55,712 nt of DNA, taken from contig NZ_LMCT01000034.1 of NCBI RefSeq assembly GCF_001424875.1, forward strand, positions 5,417-61,128, in the 5' to 3' direction. Below, piece by piece: positions 18,780-27,146 of this stretch. Source of the DNA: Kitasatospora sp. Root107 (GTDB taxonomy: Bacteria; Actinomycetota; Actinomycetes; Streptomycetales; Streptomycetaceae). The number at the start of each line of letters is the position of its first letter. The stretch's first letter is position 1. The translations under genes and the position numbers were made by a program. The notes under the pieces were generated by a model. The model saw only the letters and a program-made list of their open reading frames with translations, searched no databases and was not told the DNA's origin.

Positions 18780-19622
18780 ATGGCCGACCAGCGAGTTGTC
18801 ATTGTCACCGGCGGCGGCAGCGGAATCGGCGAGGCCACCGCCCGACTGCTGCGCGCCTCCGGCCACCAGGTGGTCGTCTCCGGACGGCGGCCCGAACCGC
18901 TGCACCGGGTCGCCGAGCAGACCGGAGCCGTGGCGTACCCCTCGGACACCACCGACCCGGGTGCGGTCGAGGCCCTGGTGGACGTGGCGGTGTCCCGGTT
19001 CGGACGGCTCGACGGCCTGGTGGTCAACGCCGGGATCGGACGGCCCGGCGCGGTCGGCGACCTCTCGCCGGCGGACTGGGAGGACGTCATGCGGACCAAC
19101 GTCACCGGGCCGTTCCTGCTGCTGCGGGCGGCGCTGCCACACCTGTTGGAGAGCTCCGCCGGTTCAGTCGTCGCGGTCGCCTCGGTCTCCGCGCTGCGCA
19201 ACGGGTTCGGCAACGCCGCGTACGCGACGTCGAAGGCCGCGCTGCTCCAGCTCTGCCGCTCGCTCGCCGTCGACTACGGCCACCGGGGGCTGCGCGCCAA
19301 CGTGGTCTGCCCGAGCTGGGTCCGGACCGAGATGGCCGACCGGCCGATGACCCGGCTGGCCGAACGGGCCGGGTTGGACGGTGTCGAAGCGGCCTATAAG
19401 GAGGCCACCCGTCTCAACCCGGCCCAGCGGGCCGGCGAGCCGCACGAGGTCGCCGAGGCGATCAGCTGGCTGCTCTCGCCGGCCGCGAGCCTGGTCAACG
19501 GCGCCGTACTGACGGTCGACGGCGGCATGACCGCACTCGACCCGGGCACGGTCGCGTTCGACTTCCGGGTCGAACCGCGCCACAACGGCGGCCCGACCGC
19601 GGCGGGCGGCCAACACCCCTGA
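18780..19622 (+). CDS. SDR family NAD(P)-dependent oxidoreductase
   Basis: A 280-aa classical short-chain dehydrogenase. It has the cofactor motif TGGGSGIG at the N-terminus, NAG (VVNAGIG), the catalytic SVSALRNG region, Tyr-x-x-x-Lys as YATSK, and a C-terminal NGAVLTVDGG strand typical of FabG-like enzymes. Substrate unknown. ATG 18780 follows GAGAGGGAA at good spacing. Its stop overlaps the start of the next small gene (TGATG), so the two are coupled. All expected catalytic residues are present, unlike the second SDR in this window. Confidence 0.88.
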   Translation: MADQRVVIVTGGGSGIGEATARLLRASGHQVVVSGRRPEPLHRVAEQTGAVAYPSDTTDPGAVEALVDVAVSRFGRLDGLVVNAGIGRPGAVGDLSPADWEDVMRTNVTGPFLLLRAALPHLLESSAGSVVAVASVSALRNGFGNAAYATSKAALLQLCRSLAVDYGHRGLRANVVCPSWVRTEMADRPMTRLAERAGLDGVEAAYKEATRLNPAQRAGEPHEVAEAISWLLSPAASLVNGAVLTVDGGMTALDPGTVAFDFRVEPRHNGGPTAAGGQHP

Positions 19623-19948
19623 TGGACGGTTACCACGGCACCGCGACGCTCGAGTGGTGGGCCAACCCGCTCTCCTGCCTGGGCAGTTACCGGGTGACTC
19701 TCGCCGTCACGGTGGCCGGCGGCGACTGGAGGGGCGTCGCGGTCCCGGACAGCGGCAGGTCGGAGCGGGCCCGGGAAGGCTTCGACTTCCTGATGCTCGT
19801 CGATCCGGTCTTCACCCTGCGCTTCCCGGACGACAGCACCCTCCTGGTCGACGTGGTCGCTGTCGGCGAGCACCTCGTCCTCAGCGCCGTCGGGACCGAA
19901 CTGACGGCCGATCGTGAGGCCGGCCGGGGAAATGAAAGTGGCGGGTAG
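19622..19948 (+). CDS. Hypothetical protein, 108 aa, coupled to the SDR gene
   Basis: A 108-aa protein with alternating hydrophobic residues that suggest a beta-sandwich (SYRVTLAVTVAGGDW, FDFLMLVDPVFTLRF, TLLVDVVAVGEHLVLSAVG). No family recognised. The start codon overlaps the stop of the SDR (TGATG), which supports translation. It ends 80 bp before the Wadjet operon and may mark the end of a two-gene unit. Confidence 0.55.
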   Translation: MDGYHGTATLEWWANPLSCLGSYRVTLAVTVAGGDWRGVAVPDSGRSERAREGFDFLMLVDPVFTLRFPDDSTLLVDVVAVGEHLVLSAVGTELTADREAGRGNESGG

Positions 19949-19980
19949 GGCGAGTACTTCGCACGCGACAGTGTGAAGAT

Positions 19981-19998
19981 TGACCCATCGGAGGGTCA
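19981..19998. promoter_or_regulatory. Inverted repeat upstream of the Wadjet operon
   Basis: A perfect 6-bp inverted repeat TGACCC-N6-GGGTCA about 30 bp before jetA. The left arm overlaps TTGACC, which could be a -35 element. Position and symmetry suggest a repressor site, or a short hairpin in the leader. Inference only. Confidence 0.4.
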
Positions 19999-20027
19999 TT
20001 CGACCAATTGCTGGGGGGTGTGGCGGG

Positions 20028-21644
20028 GTGGTGCAGGAGACCGGCCGGCCGGCGGGCGCGGAGGCTGCTGGGCCGGGGCCGGAGGAGCAGCTGTGGCAGC
20101 GGCTCACCGCGTACACCTACCTCAGTGCGCCGGAGCGGTTGGAGTACGTCGCGCTGATGCGGGTGTTCTGCGCGACCCTGCTCGCCGACCTGGCGGTGCC
20201 GGACATCCTGGTGAAGTTGGCCGAGAGCGGGGGCTGGTCGCGGCAGCCCGATGCCGAGACCGTCACCGCCCGGCTCGAGCAGCTGGTGAAGTGGGGCAAC
20301 CTGCTGCGCAGCACGCACACGGTCAAGGCGGCCAGCATCGCGGAGTACCAGCGTTCGCGGGCGCGTTACCAGCTGTCGAAGCTCGGCGAGCGGGTGCAGC
20401 GGGACGCGGACGAGGTGTTGGCGGGAGCGGATGCGGCCCGGGAGGTGAGCAGCGAACTGCTCGCCCTGGTGGACCGCGGGCTGCGCGAGCTGCTGGTGGC
20501 GGTGGCCCGGCCCGGCGGGGCGGATGCCCAGGAGGCGCTGGAGAAGATCAGCACACTGTTTGTGCAGTTCGCCGAATTCGCCGACTCGGTCCGGGACTTC
20601 TACGCCTATCTGGGCCAGGTGCTGTCGCGCTACGACCTGGACGGCGGCGAGTACCAGGGATTCAAGGAGCTACTGCTGGACTATGTCGAGGCGATCACCG
20701 AGGACGTCTCCTTCCGATCGCCGAGGATCGCGGCGAGTCTCGCGGCGCTGTGGCCGGACCTGCCGGGTCTGCTCAAGCGGATCGACGAGCATGCGGTCGG
20801 CCTCGGGACGATGGCGACGGCGGTGGAGACGAGGGTGCAGCGCAGCCGGGGGCGGGAGCTGTCGGACTGGGAGGGGCTGCGCGGCTGGTTCGTCGACACT
20901 GACGGCCAGGGCAGCCAGGTGGACCAACTGCGGGGCGCCACACTGCGGGCGCTCCAGTCCCTGCTGGCCAACGCCAAGCGGATGCTGCGCTCGGCAACGG
21001 GCGAGATGTCCCGCCGCAGGGACCTGCTCCGGCTCGCGGCGTGGTTCGATGCTGCCGATCCCGAGACTGCGCACGACCTGGCGGTGGCCGCCTACGGCCT
21101 GTACGGTGCACGCCACTTGGGGGTCGCACCCGATCCGAACGGGACGGTGCCGGCCTACGTGAGTTGGTGGAGCGGCCCCGTGGTCGAGGTGCCGGTGGCG
21201 CTGCGGGAGCGCGGGGACCGCGCCCAGCGCGGCCGGAACGCCGCGGTCGAGGACCACTCCACCCAGAAGCTGCGCCTGCTGGACGAAGCACGGGCGCAGG
21301 CAGCGGCCCGGCAGGCGGCAGCGGACGAACTGCGCAGTGCCTCGGGCCGGTTCGGGCAGGTCCGGCTGACCTCCGCCGCGATGGCATTGCTGCTGGAGCT
21401 GCTCGCCTCTGCGCTCGGCAACGCCCAGCTCCGCAGATCCGCCCGGGGGAGCGATTTCGCCCTGGACGACATCTCCGCAGGTGACGCCGAGTTGGATATC
21501 AGGCTGACGGCCCGTCGGGCCGTCGGCAGCGGCTCCGTGCTGCACTCCGTGGACGGTGACCTGCTGGTGGACGACCTGGGCCTGACCCTCAGTCGCTACG
21601 CAGGCCCAGGGCACTCGGACGGCTCCGCAGCGGAGCGTGCCTGA
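20028..21644 (+). CDS. jetA: Wadjet type II component JetA (DUF2397/TIGR02677, MukF/kleisin-like)
   Basis: About 538 aa, matching the TIGR02677/DUF2397 family by its N-terminal region (AYTYLSAPERLEYVALMRVFC, QLVKWGNLL, a winged-helix look) and long helical middle. In Wadjet, JetA plays the part of the kleisin MukF in an SMC-like complex that cuts closed circular plasmids. The start is uncertain: GTG 20028 or 20031 follow a G-rich tract; a TTG at 19980 lies inside the operator-like repeat and is less likely. The stop overlaps the jetB start (TGATG). The four-gene order A-B-C-D is typical. Confidence 0.85.
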   Translation: MVQETGRPAGAEAAGPGPEEQLWQRLTAYTYLSAPERLEYVALMRVFCATLLADLAVPDILVKLAESGGWSRQPDAETVTARLEQLVKWGNLLRSTHTVKAASIAEYQRSRARYQLSKLGERVQRDADEVLAGADAAREVSSELLALVDRGLRELLVAVARPGGADAQEALEKISTLFVQFAEFADSVRDFYAYLGQVLSRYDLDGGEYQGFKELLLDYVEAITEDVSFRSPRIAASLAALWPDLPGLLKRIDEHAVGLGTMATAVETRVQRSRGRELSDWEGLRGWFVDTDGQGSQVDQLRGATLRALQSLLANAKRMLRSATGEMSRRRDLLRLAAWFDAADPETAHDLAVAAYGLYGARHLGVAPDPNGTVPAYVSWWSGPVVEVPVALRERGDRAQRGRNAAVEDHSTQKLRLLDEARAQAAARQAAADELRSASGRFGQVRLTSAAMALLLELLASALGNAQLRRSARGSDFALDDISAGDAELDIRLTARRAVGSGSVLHSVDGDLLVDDLGLTLSRYAGPGHSDGSAAERA

Positions 21645-22972
21645 TGGCGCTTCCCTCCACCCATGACGTCGCGCTGGCCGCCGAGCGGCGCGCGGCGGCC
21701 CGACTGCTGCTCGCGCGTCCGCTGGTGCACGCGGACGGGCCGGATGGCGAGACGTTCCTGTTGATCCGCCGTCATGCCGACTGGCTCGGGCCGCGGTTCC
21801 AGCAGGTGCTGGGCTACCGGCTGCTGGTGGAGTCCACGTTCGCCAGGCTGTTCAAGGCGGGTCTCGGTCCTGCGGCCGGGCACCGGCTGGTGCGTGCCAC
21901 GGGCACACCCTTCACCCCGCGTACCTACGCCTGCCTCGCGCTGGCCCTCTCGGCCCTGGTGACCGCCCCTGAGCAGATCCTGCTGTCGCAGCTGGTGGCG
22001 GATGTGCGAGCGGCGGCGGTCGACGCGGGTCTGGAGCTCGCCGACACCGGCCGCCAGGCGGAGAAGCGGACGCTGGCGGCCGTGTTCCGGCAGCTGGTCG
22101 AGTGGCGGGTGCTGACGGAGGTCGAAGGCAGTGTCGGCTCGGTGACCGAGGAGGCGGGCGGGGAGGCACTGCTGACGGTCGATCGGGAGATCGCCCGCTC
22201 GATCACCGCGGGCCCGCTGGCCCAGAGCCGGGACGGCGCCGAGCTGATCAGCCGGGCGGCCGACCCGGGCTTCGGCGGCATCCGGACCTATGTGCGGCGG
22301 AGACTGGCGGAGACCCCGGTGGTCCACCTCGACGACCTCACGGCCGGTGAGCGTGAGTGGCTGCGCACCCGCCAGCGTCGGGAGGCCCTGGCGTTCGCCG
22401 AACTGCTCGGCCTGGAGGCGGAGATCCGGGCCGAGGGGATTGCCCTGGTCGACCCGGAGGACGAGCTGACCGACCTGCACTTCCCCGGCACGGGGACGGT
22501 CGCCCAGGCCGCCCTGCTCTTGGTGGAGCGGCTGGTCCGGCAGCTCCGCCCGGATGACGCGGGCCACCCGGCGACCGGTGGCCGGCTGGTGATCGGGGTG
22601 CCGATCCCACCCGGTCTGGTGGACGAGATCCTGGCCGACCTGGTCGAGGAGTACGGCCGCCGGGGCAACTGGCAGCGCGGCTACGTCGAGGACCCGGCGG
22701 CGCTGCGTACGGACGTGCTCGACCTGCTGGCCAGAATGCGGCTGGCCGCCCCGGCCGGTCCGGTCCGGGCGGACGGCCGCGGCGTACCCGAGGGGTACGA
22801 GGCCGATGCGCCGGACGGTCGGCCGGTCACCGAGGTGCGGGCGGCCCGGGGCCACCCTGGCGGTGGCTGGGTGCTGCTTGCCGCCGCCGCCAGGTACGCC
22901 ACCACCGTCACCGTCCGGAAGGCCGCCCGGCCGTCGTCCGACACCAGCCCGCAGGGAGAACCGACACCGTGA
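21644..22972 (+). CDS. jetB: Wadjet type II component JetB (DUF2398/TIGR02678, MukE-like)
   Basis: A 442-aa protein matching TIGR02678/DUF2398 by length, position and segments such as RRAAARLLLARPLVHADG, YACLALALSAL and REWLRTRQRREAL. It has winged-helix-like stretches and is thought to be the KITE subunit (MukE-like) that binds JetA. The ATG at 21644 overlaps the jetA stop. Its own stop overlaps the GTG start of jetC, so translation of A, B and C is chained. No signal peptide or membrane segment. Confidence 0.85.
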   Translation: MALPSTHDVALAAERRAAARLLLARPLVHADGPDGETFLLIRRHADWLGPRFQQVLGYRLLVESTFARLFKAGLGPAAGHRLVRATGTPFTPRTYACLALALSALVTAPEQILLSQLVADVRAAAVDAGLELADTGRQAEKRTLAAVFRQLVEWRVLTEVEGSVGSVTEEAGGEALLTVDREIARSITAGPLAQSRDGAELISRAADPGFGGIRTYVRRRLAETPVVHLDDLTAGEREWLRTRQRREALAFAELLGLEAEIRAEGIALVDPEDELTDLHFPGTGTVAQAALLLVERLVRQLRPDDAGHPATGGRLVIGVPIPPGLVDEILADLVEEYGRRGNWQRGYVEDPAALRTDVLDLLARMRLAAPAGPVRADGRGVPEGYEADAPDGRPVTEVRAARGHPGGGWVLLAAAARYATTVTVRKAARPSSDTSPQGEPTP

Positions 22973-24351
22973 GCCGTGAACTCGGGACCGCTGGAGCACC
23001 GCACGGCTCCGGCCGGTACCGGCTGCACCGGGCCGGCATCCGCAACGTCTGGCAGTACGACGAACAGGAGTTCGCGTTCGGCGACGGGCGGTTGCTGCTG
23101 CGCGGCAAGAACGGCGCCGGCAAGTCGAAGGCCCTGGAACTGCTGCTGCCCTACCTCCTGGACGGCGACGCCCGAGCACTCGACGCCACCGGGACCGGCC
23201 GGACCACGCTCACCTGGCTGATGCTCGACGGGTTCGAGCAGAACAACCGACTGGGCTACCTGTGGGTGGAGTTCCGCCGCATCGACGGCGAGGGCGAACG
23301 GTTCCTGACCCTCGGCGCCGCGATCCGCGCTTCGAAGTCCGCCAACACCGCCAAGCCGTACTTCTTCACCACCACCCTGCGGATCGGCCACGACCTGCAA
23401 CTGGCGGAAGGCGGACAGCCGCTGCCGCTGGACCGGCTGCGGGCGATTGTCGGCGCCGACCAGGTGCAGGACCGAGCCGCCGACCACCGGGTGCGGGTGG
23501 CCCGGGAGTTGTTCGGCATCACCGACAGCTCCCGGTACCGCAACCTGACCCAGCTGCTGCACCGGCTCCGCCGCCCCACCATCGGCGACCGGATCGAGTC
23601 GGGTGGCCTGGTCGCGGTGCTGGGAGAGACCCTGCCCGGGCTGGACGAAGAGGTGGTCGACAAGGTCGCACGCAACCTGGACGACCTCGACAACGTCCGG
23701 GACGACCTCGGCCGACTGGAGAAGACCGACGCCGCACTCGGCCAGTTCCTCGGCGGCTACCGGGGTTACCTGCACGGCGTGTTGCGCCGCAGGACCGCCC
23801 GGGTCGGGGACGAGCTGGGGCGGCTGGGCGAGCGGCGCAAGGCGGCGGGTGACGCCGCGAAGCTGGTCGGCGAGCTGACGGAGGGTGAGGCGGTCGCGGC
23901 GGAGCAGTGCGACCGGCTGCACCAGGAGTACGAGGATGCCAAGGCGGAGCTGGAGGCGCTGCGCCTGAGCGCCGGCTACCGCAGCCTGCAGGAGCTGGGC
24001 GAGCGCCGGAGTACGGTGGCGGCGCTGCGGACAGCGGCCCACTCCGCCTTCGCCGCCTGGCAGCTCGCTCATGACGCTGCGGAGGCTGCCGGCGGCACGG
24101 TGTCGCTCGGAGCCGACCGGGTCGGCAGTGCGCTGCGCCGACTCGGCGCTCAGCACAAGGAGTTGGGCGAATCCGCCGACCGCGCCGGGATCGGCCGGGC
24201 CCACCTGGGTGAGGCGGCGGCAGCCCCGGACACCGTGCTGGCGGGCGCCGCCGAGACGGAGGTCACCGATCCGGACGGCGGTGGTCTACAGCCGTGGTCG
24301 AGGCCCTCCGCAGCTGGGGCGGCCAACTGGCCGCAGCAGAACCCGTGGTGA
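22969..24351 (+). CDS. jetC: JetC N-terminal fragment (SMC/MukB-like ATPase head, Walker A)
   Basis: A 460-aa open frame holding the N-terminal part of a TIGR02680-type SMC ATPase. Walker A is GKNGAGKS at residues 46-53, preceded by RNVWQYDEQEF typical of the first strands. A coiled-coil region begins near residue 270. The last 20 or so residues after DPDGGGLQP do not look like the family. The C-terminal half continues in another frame from before 24294. The GTG start overlaps the jetB stop as GTGA. Confidence 0.8.
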   Translation: MSRELGTAGAPHGSGRYRLHRAGIRNVWQYDEQEFAFGDGRLLLRGKNGAGKSKALELLLPYLLDGDARALDATGTGRTTLTWLMLDGFEQNNRLGYLWVEFRRIDGEGERFLTLGAAIRASKSANTAKPYFFTTTLRIGHDLQLAEGGQPLPLDRLRAIVGADQVQDRAADHRVRVARELFGITDSSRYRNLTQLLHRLRRPTIGDRIESGGLVAVLGETLPGLDEEVVDKVARNLDDLDNVRDDLGRLEKTDAALGQFLGGYRGYLHGVLRRRTARVGDELGRLGERRKAAGDAAKLVGELTEGEAVAAEQCDRLHQEYEDAKAELEALRLSAGYRSLQELGERRSTVAALRTAAHSAFAAWQLAHDAAEAAGGTVSLGADRVGSALRRLGAQHKELGESADRAGIGRAHLGEAAAAPDTVLAGAAETEVTDPDGGGLQPWSRPSAAGAANWPQQNPW

Positions 24352-27146
24352 GGACCCGTCGGCGGGCGGTCGGTGAACTCGGCGGGCTGCTGGTCCGATC
24401 CCGGGAGGCCGCCGAGGCAGCGCGCGAGGCGGATCGCGAGCGGGAGCGCCTCGAAGGCCAGGCCGAGGATGCCGCTGTCGAGACCGAGCGGCAGCGCCGG
24501 CTGGTCCTGACCGAAGGTGACTTGTACGTCGCCGAGGTGTCCGCCTGGACGGACCGCCTGGAGAGCCTGGCCGGGGTTGCACTGGCGGCCGTTCGCGCAG
24601 TGGTGGCCCGGGACGGGGCGGCGGAGACCGTGTTCGCCGAACGGGCTCTCCCGGCCGAGATCCCGGAGGAGGTGGAGACCGCAGCCGACCAGGCCCTCAC
24701 CGTCGCGGTCGAGCAGCTGTCGGAGGAGCGCGACAGCGCGCGACTCCAGGTCCACGACCTCTCCGCAGCCATCGCCTCCCTGGCACGGGAGAAGGGCGAG
24801 TGGGAGCGGCGCGCGGACCCTGAGCCGCCCCGCTCCCGCTTCCGGGATGCCGAGCGGACTCCGGCCACCGGCGCACCGCTGTACCGGCTGGTCGACTTCG
24901 CGGACGGCATACCGGCCGCCGACCAGGCGGGCCTCGAAGCGGCGCTCGAAGCCGCCGGCCTGCTCGACGCCTGGGTGACCGCCGAAGGATCGGCCGTCGA
25001 CCCGCTGACCCACGACACCGTGCTGGCCCCCGGCGGGGCAGCGGTCTTCGGCCCCACGCTCGCCACCGTGCTGCGTCCCGTCACTGCACCTGGCGGTCCG
25101 GTGACGGACCGCCAGGTGGCGGAACTGCTCCGATCGATCGCCCTGGCTCCGCCGGGCACACCGTTCGACCCGGCCGGGTCGAGTGCGGTGAGCCCGGACG
25201 GTCGGTGGCGGCTCGGTGCGGCCCAGGGTGCGTACGCCAAATCGCAGGCCGAGTACGTCGGCACCGAGGTCCGGGCCGAGACCCGGCGGCGGCGGATCGC
25301 CGAACTCGCCGAACAGGTCCGGGCCGAGCAGGATCGGCTCAGCCGGGCCGAGACCCGGCTGCGAGAACTGACGGACCGTCTCGGCAAGCTGACCGCAGCC
25401 CTCCGGGGCCGGCCCAGAGCCCAGGGCCTGACCAACGCCTGGGCCCACCTGACCGCCGCCGAGCGAGCGCAATCCGCTCTCGGCCGGGCCACGGCGGACG
25501 CGGCGGGGAACCAGAACCAGGCCAGGGCGGTGAGTTCGGAGGCCCGCAGGCAGGCCGAGGCAGTGGCCACCGCCCACGCCCTGCCGGCCGACCCGGAGGC
25601 CCTAGACGCCGTCCGCGACGTCCTGCGTGACCTGGCCACGGGCCTGACCCGGCTCCGTGAGGACGTCCGCTCCGCCGAGGATACGGCCGTCGCCCACGGG
25701 GAGGAGCGCCGAGGCTACGAGCGGGCCGGGGCGCGCCTGCTCGATGCGCAGGGCGGGTATCAGCGGCAGCGCGGCGAGCTGACCTCCGCCCGGCGGGCGC
25801 TCCGCACCCTGGAGGAGGCCGTCGGCACCTCGGAGCAGCAGCTCCTCGAACAGGAGGAGCGGATCAGCCGTCACCTCGCCGCTGTCTCCGCCGAACTGCC
25901 GGAATCCGAGCGGGAGTTGGCGCAGCTCCACGACCGGCGGGTACGCGCCGAACAGGGTGCGGAGGTCAGCCGTTCAGCGCTCGGCACCCAGGAGGCCGAA
26001 GTGATCGACTCCGGCCGCGCCCTGCGGACCGCGCTCGCCACTCCCGAGGTGCTACGGGGCGCGGGCCTGGCCGACCGGGCCGCCGAACTGGCCGCCGCCG
26101 ACCCGGCGCACGAGGACGTACGGGCTCGGCTCAGGGCCCTGCAGGCGCTGACGGAGGTCTGCCGAGCCGCCCTCGACGCCGAACGCCGGGACGTCTCCGG
26201 CACCACCCTGCTGAACCGTTTCAACGAGCTGCGCGACCAGCTGGCCGGCGGCTACGACGCAGCCCTGGAAGAACTCGACGGCATCATGGTCTGCCGCCTG
26301 GTGGACGACACCGGCCAGCACGACGTCGCCCTGGTCGGCGAGCGGATCGCCGGTCAGGCCGCCGAAGCCCGTTCCCGTCTCACCGAACGCGAACGCGATG
26401 TCTTCCAGCGCTTCCTCACCGGCGAACTCGGCGACAACCTGTCCCGTCAAGTCCTCGCCGCAGGCGCCCTGGTGGCGGCGCTCAACGAGACCCTGCGCTC
26501 CGTACGCACCTCGCACGGCCTCGGCGTCGAACTCGACTGGCGGCTCGCCGACACCGCGGACGCCGATGTCCGGGCCGCCGTGGAACTCCTGCGCAGCCCG
26601 TCCGGCCTGCGCACCCGCGAGCAGTCCGAACAGCTCAGGGAGGTCCTGCAACGGCGGATCGAGGACGCCCGCAGGGCCGAACCCGGGGCCGGCTACACGG
26701 CCCACCTGCGGACCGCGCTCGACTACCGCACCTGGTTCACCTTTCAGCCCTGGGTCATCGACGAAGCCGCAGCCGTACGGCGCCGCAAGTTCTCCGGCCG
26801 TACCGGCCTGAGCCAGGGGGAGCAGCGCGTGCTCTCCTACCTGGTGCTCTTCGCCGCCGCTGCCGCCCACTTCACCACCCTTGCGGAGTCGGCCCCGCAG
26901 GTGCCCAGACTGATCCTGCTCGACGACGCCTTCGCCAAGGTCGACGAACCGACCCACGCCAGGCTCGGCCGGATCCTGGTCGACCTCGACCTGGACTTCG
27001 TCCTCACCAGCGAGCGGCTGATGGGGAACTGGCCCGACGTCCCGTCACTCCACATCTACGAGTGCCTGCGCGACCCGAACCACCGGGGCGTCGCAACACT
27101 CCACTACACCTGGAACGGCCGCAACCGCCGCCTGGTGAGCGGATGA
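24294..27146 (+). CDS. jetC: JetC C-terminal fragment (SMC coiled coil, signature and Walker B)
   Basis: A 950-aa open frame with the rest of the SMC-like ATPase: long coiled coils rich in Glu, Arg and Ala, a hinge-like region around residues 190-300, the ABC signature LSQGEQR near 840 and Walker B LILLDDAF near 873, then LTSERLMGNW. The first start codon in frame is GTG 24294, but the frame stays open further upstream and no Shine-Dalgarno is visible, so it is better read as the continuation of the N-terminal fragment. The stop overlaps the jetD start as ATGA. Confidence 0.8.
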   Translation: MVEALRSWGGQLAAAEPVVRTRRRAVGELGGLLVRSREAAEAAREADRERERLEGQAEDAAVETERQRRLVLTEGDLYVAEVSAWTDRLESLAGVALAAVRAVVARDGAAETVFAERALPAEIPEEVETAADQALTVAVEQLSEERDSARLQVHDLSAAIASLAREKGEWERRADPEPPRSRFRDAERTPATGAPLYRLVDFADGIPAADQAGLEAALEAAGLLDAWVTAEGSAVDPLTHDTVLAPGGAAVFGPTLATVLRPVTAPGGPVTDRQVAELLRSIALAPPGTPFDPAGSSAVSPDGRWRLGAAQGAYAKSQAEYVGTEVRAETRRRRIAELAEQVRAEQDRLSRAETRLRELTDRLGKLTAALRGRPRAQGLTNAWAHLTAAERAQSALGRATADAAGNQNQARAVSSEARRQAEAVATAHALPADPEALDAVRDVLRDLATGLTRLREDVRSAEDTAVAHGEERRGYERAGARLLDAQGGYQRQRGELTSARRALRTLEEAVGTSEQQLLEQEERISRHLAAVSAELPESERELAQLHDRRVRAEQGAEVSRSALGTQEAEVIDSGRALRTALATPEVLRGAGLADRAAELAAADPAHEDVRARLRALQALTEVCRAALDAERRDVSGTTLLNRFNELRDQLAGGYDAALEELDGIMVCRLVDDTGQHDVALVGERIAGQAAEARSRLTERERDVFQRFLTGELGDNLSRQVLAAGALVAALNETLRSVRTSHGLGVELDWRLADTADADVRAAVELLRSPSGLRTREQSEQLREVLQRRIEDARRAEPGAGYTAHLRTALDYRTWFTFQPWVIDEAAAVRRRKFSGRTGLSQGEQRVLSYLVLFAAAAAHFTTLAESAPQVPRLILLDDAFAKVDEPTHARLGRILVDLDLDFVLTSERLMGNWPDVPSLHIYECLRDPNHRGVATLHYTWNGRNRRLVSG

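Larger units (their letters stand above)
22969..27146 (+). pseudogene. jetC: jetC as one gene broken by a frameshift near 24.27-24.30 kb
   Basis: The two fragments together give about 1,390 aa, the usual size of a TIGR02680 SMC protein, and carry Walker A in the first and signature plus Walker B in the second. They join smoothly at ...DPDGGGLQP / VVEALRSWGGQL if one base is added near 24,290, so a one-base loss (or assembly error) is the simplest reading. No canonical slippery heptamer for programmed frameshifting is seen in the 58-bp overlap. Confidence 0.7.

Noticed and set aside
24294..24351. Programmed -1 frameshifting as the explanation for split jetC
   Set aside because: No X-XXY-YYZ slippery heptamer or clear downstream structure was found in the overlap, and homologues are known as single frames. 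Mutation or assembly error is simpler.
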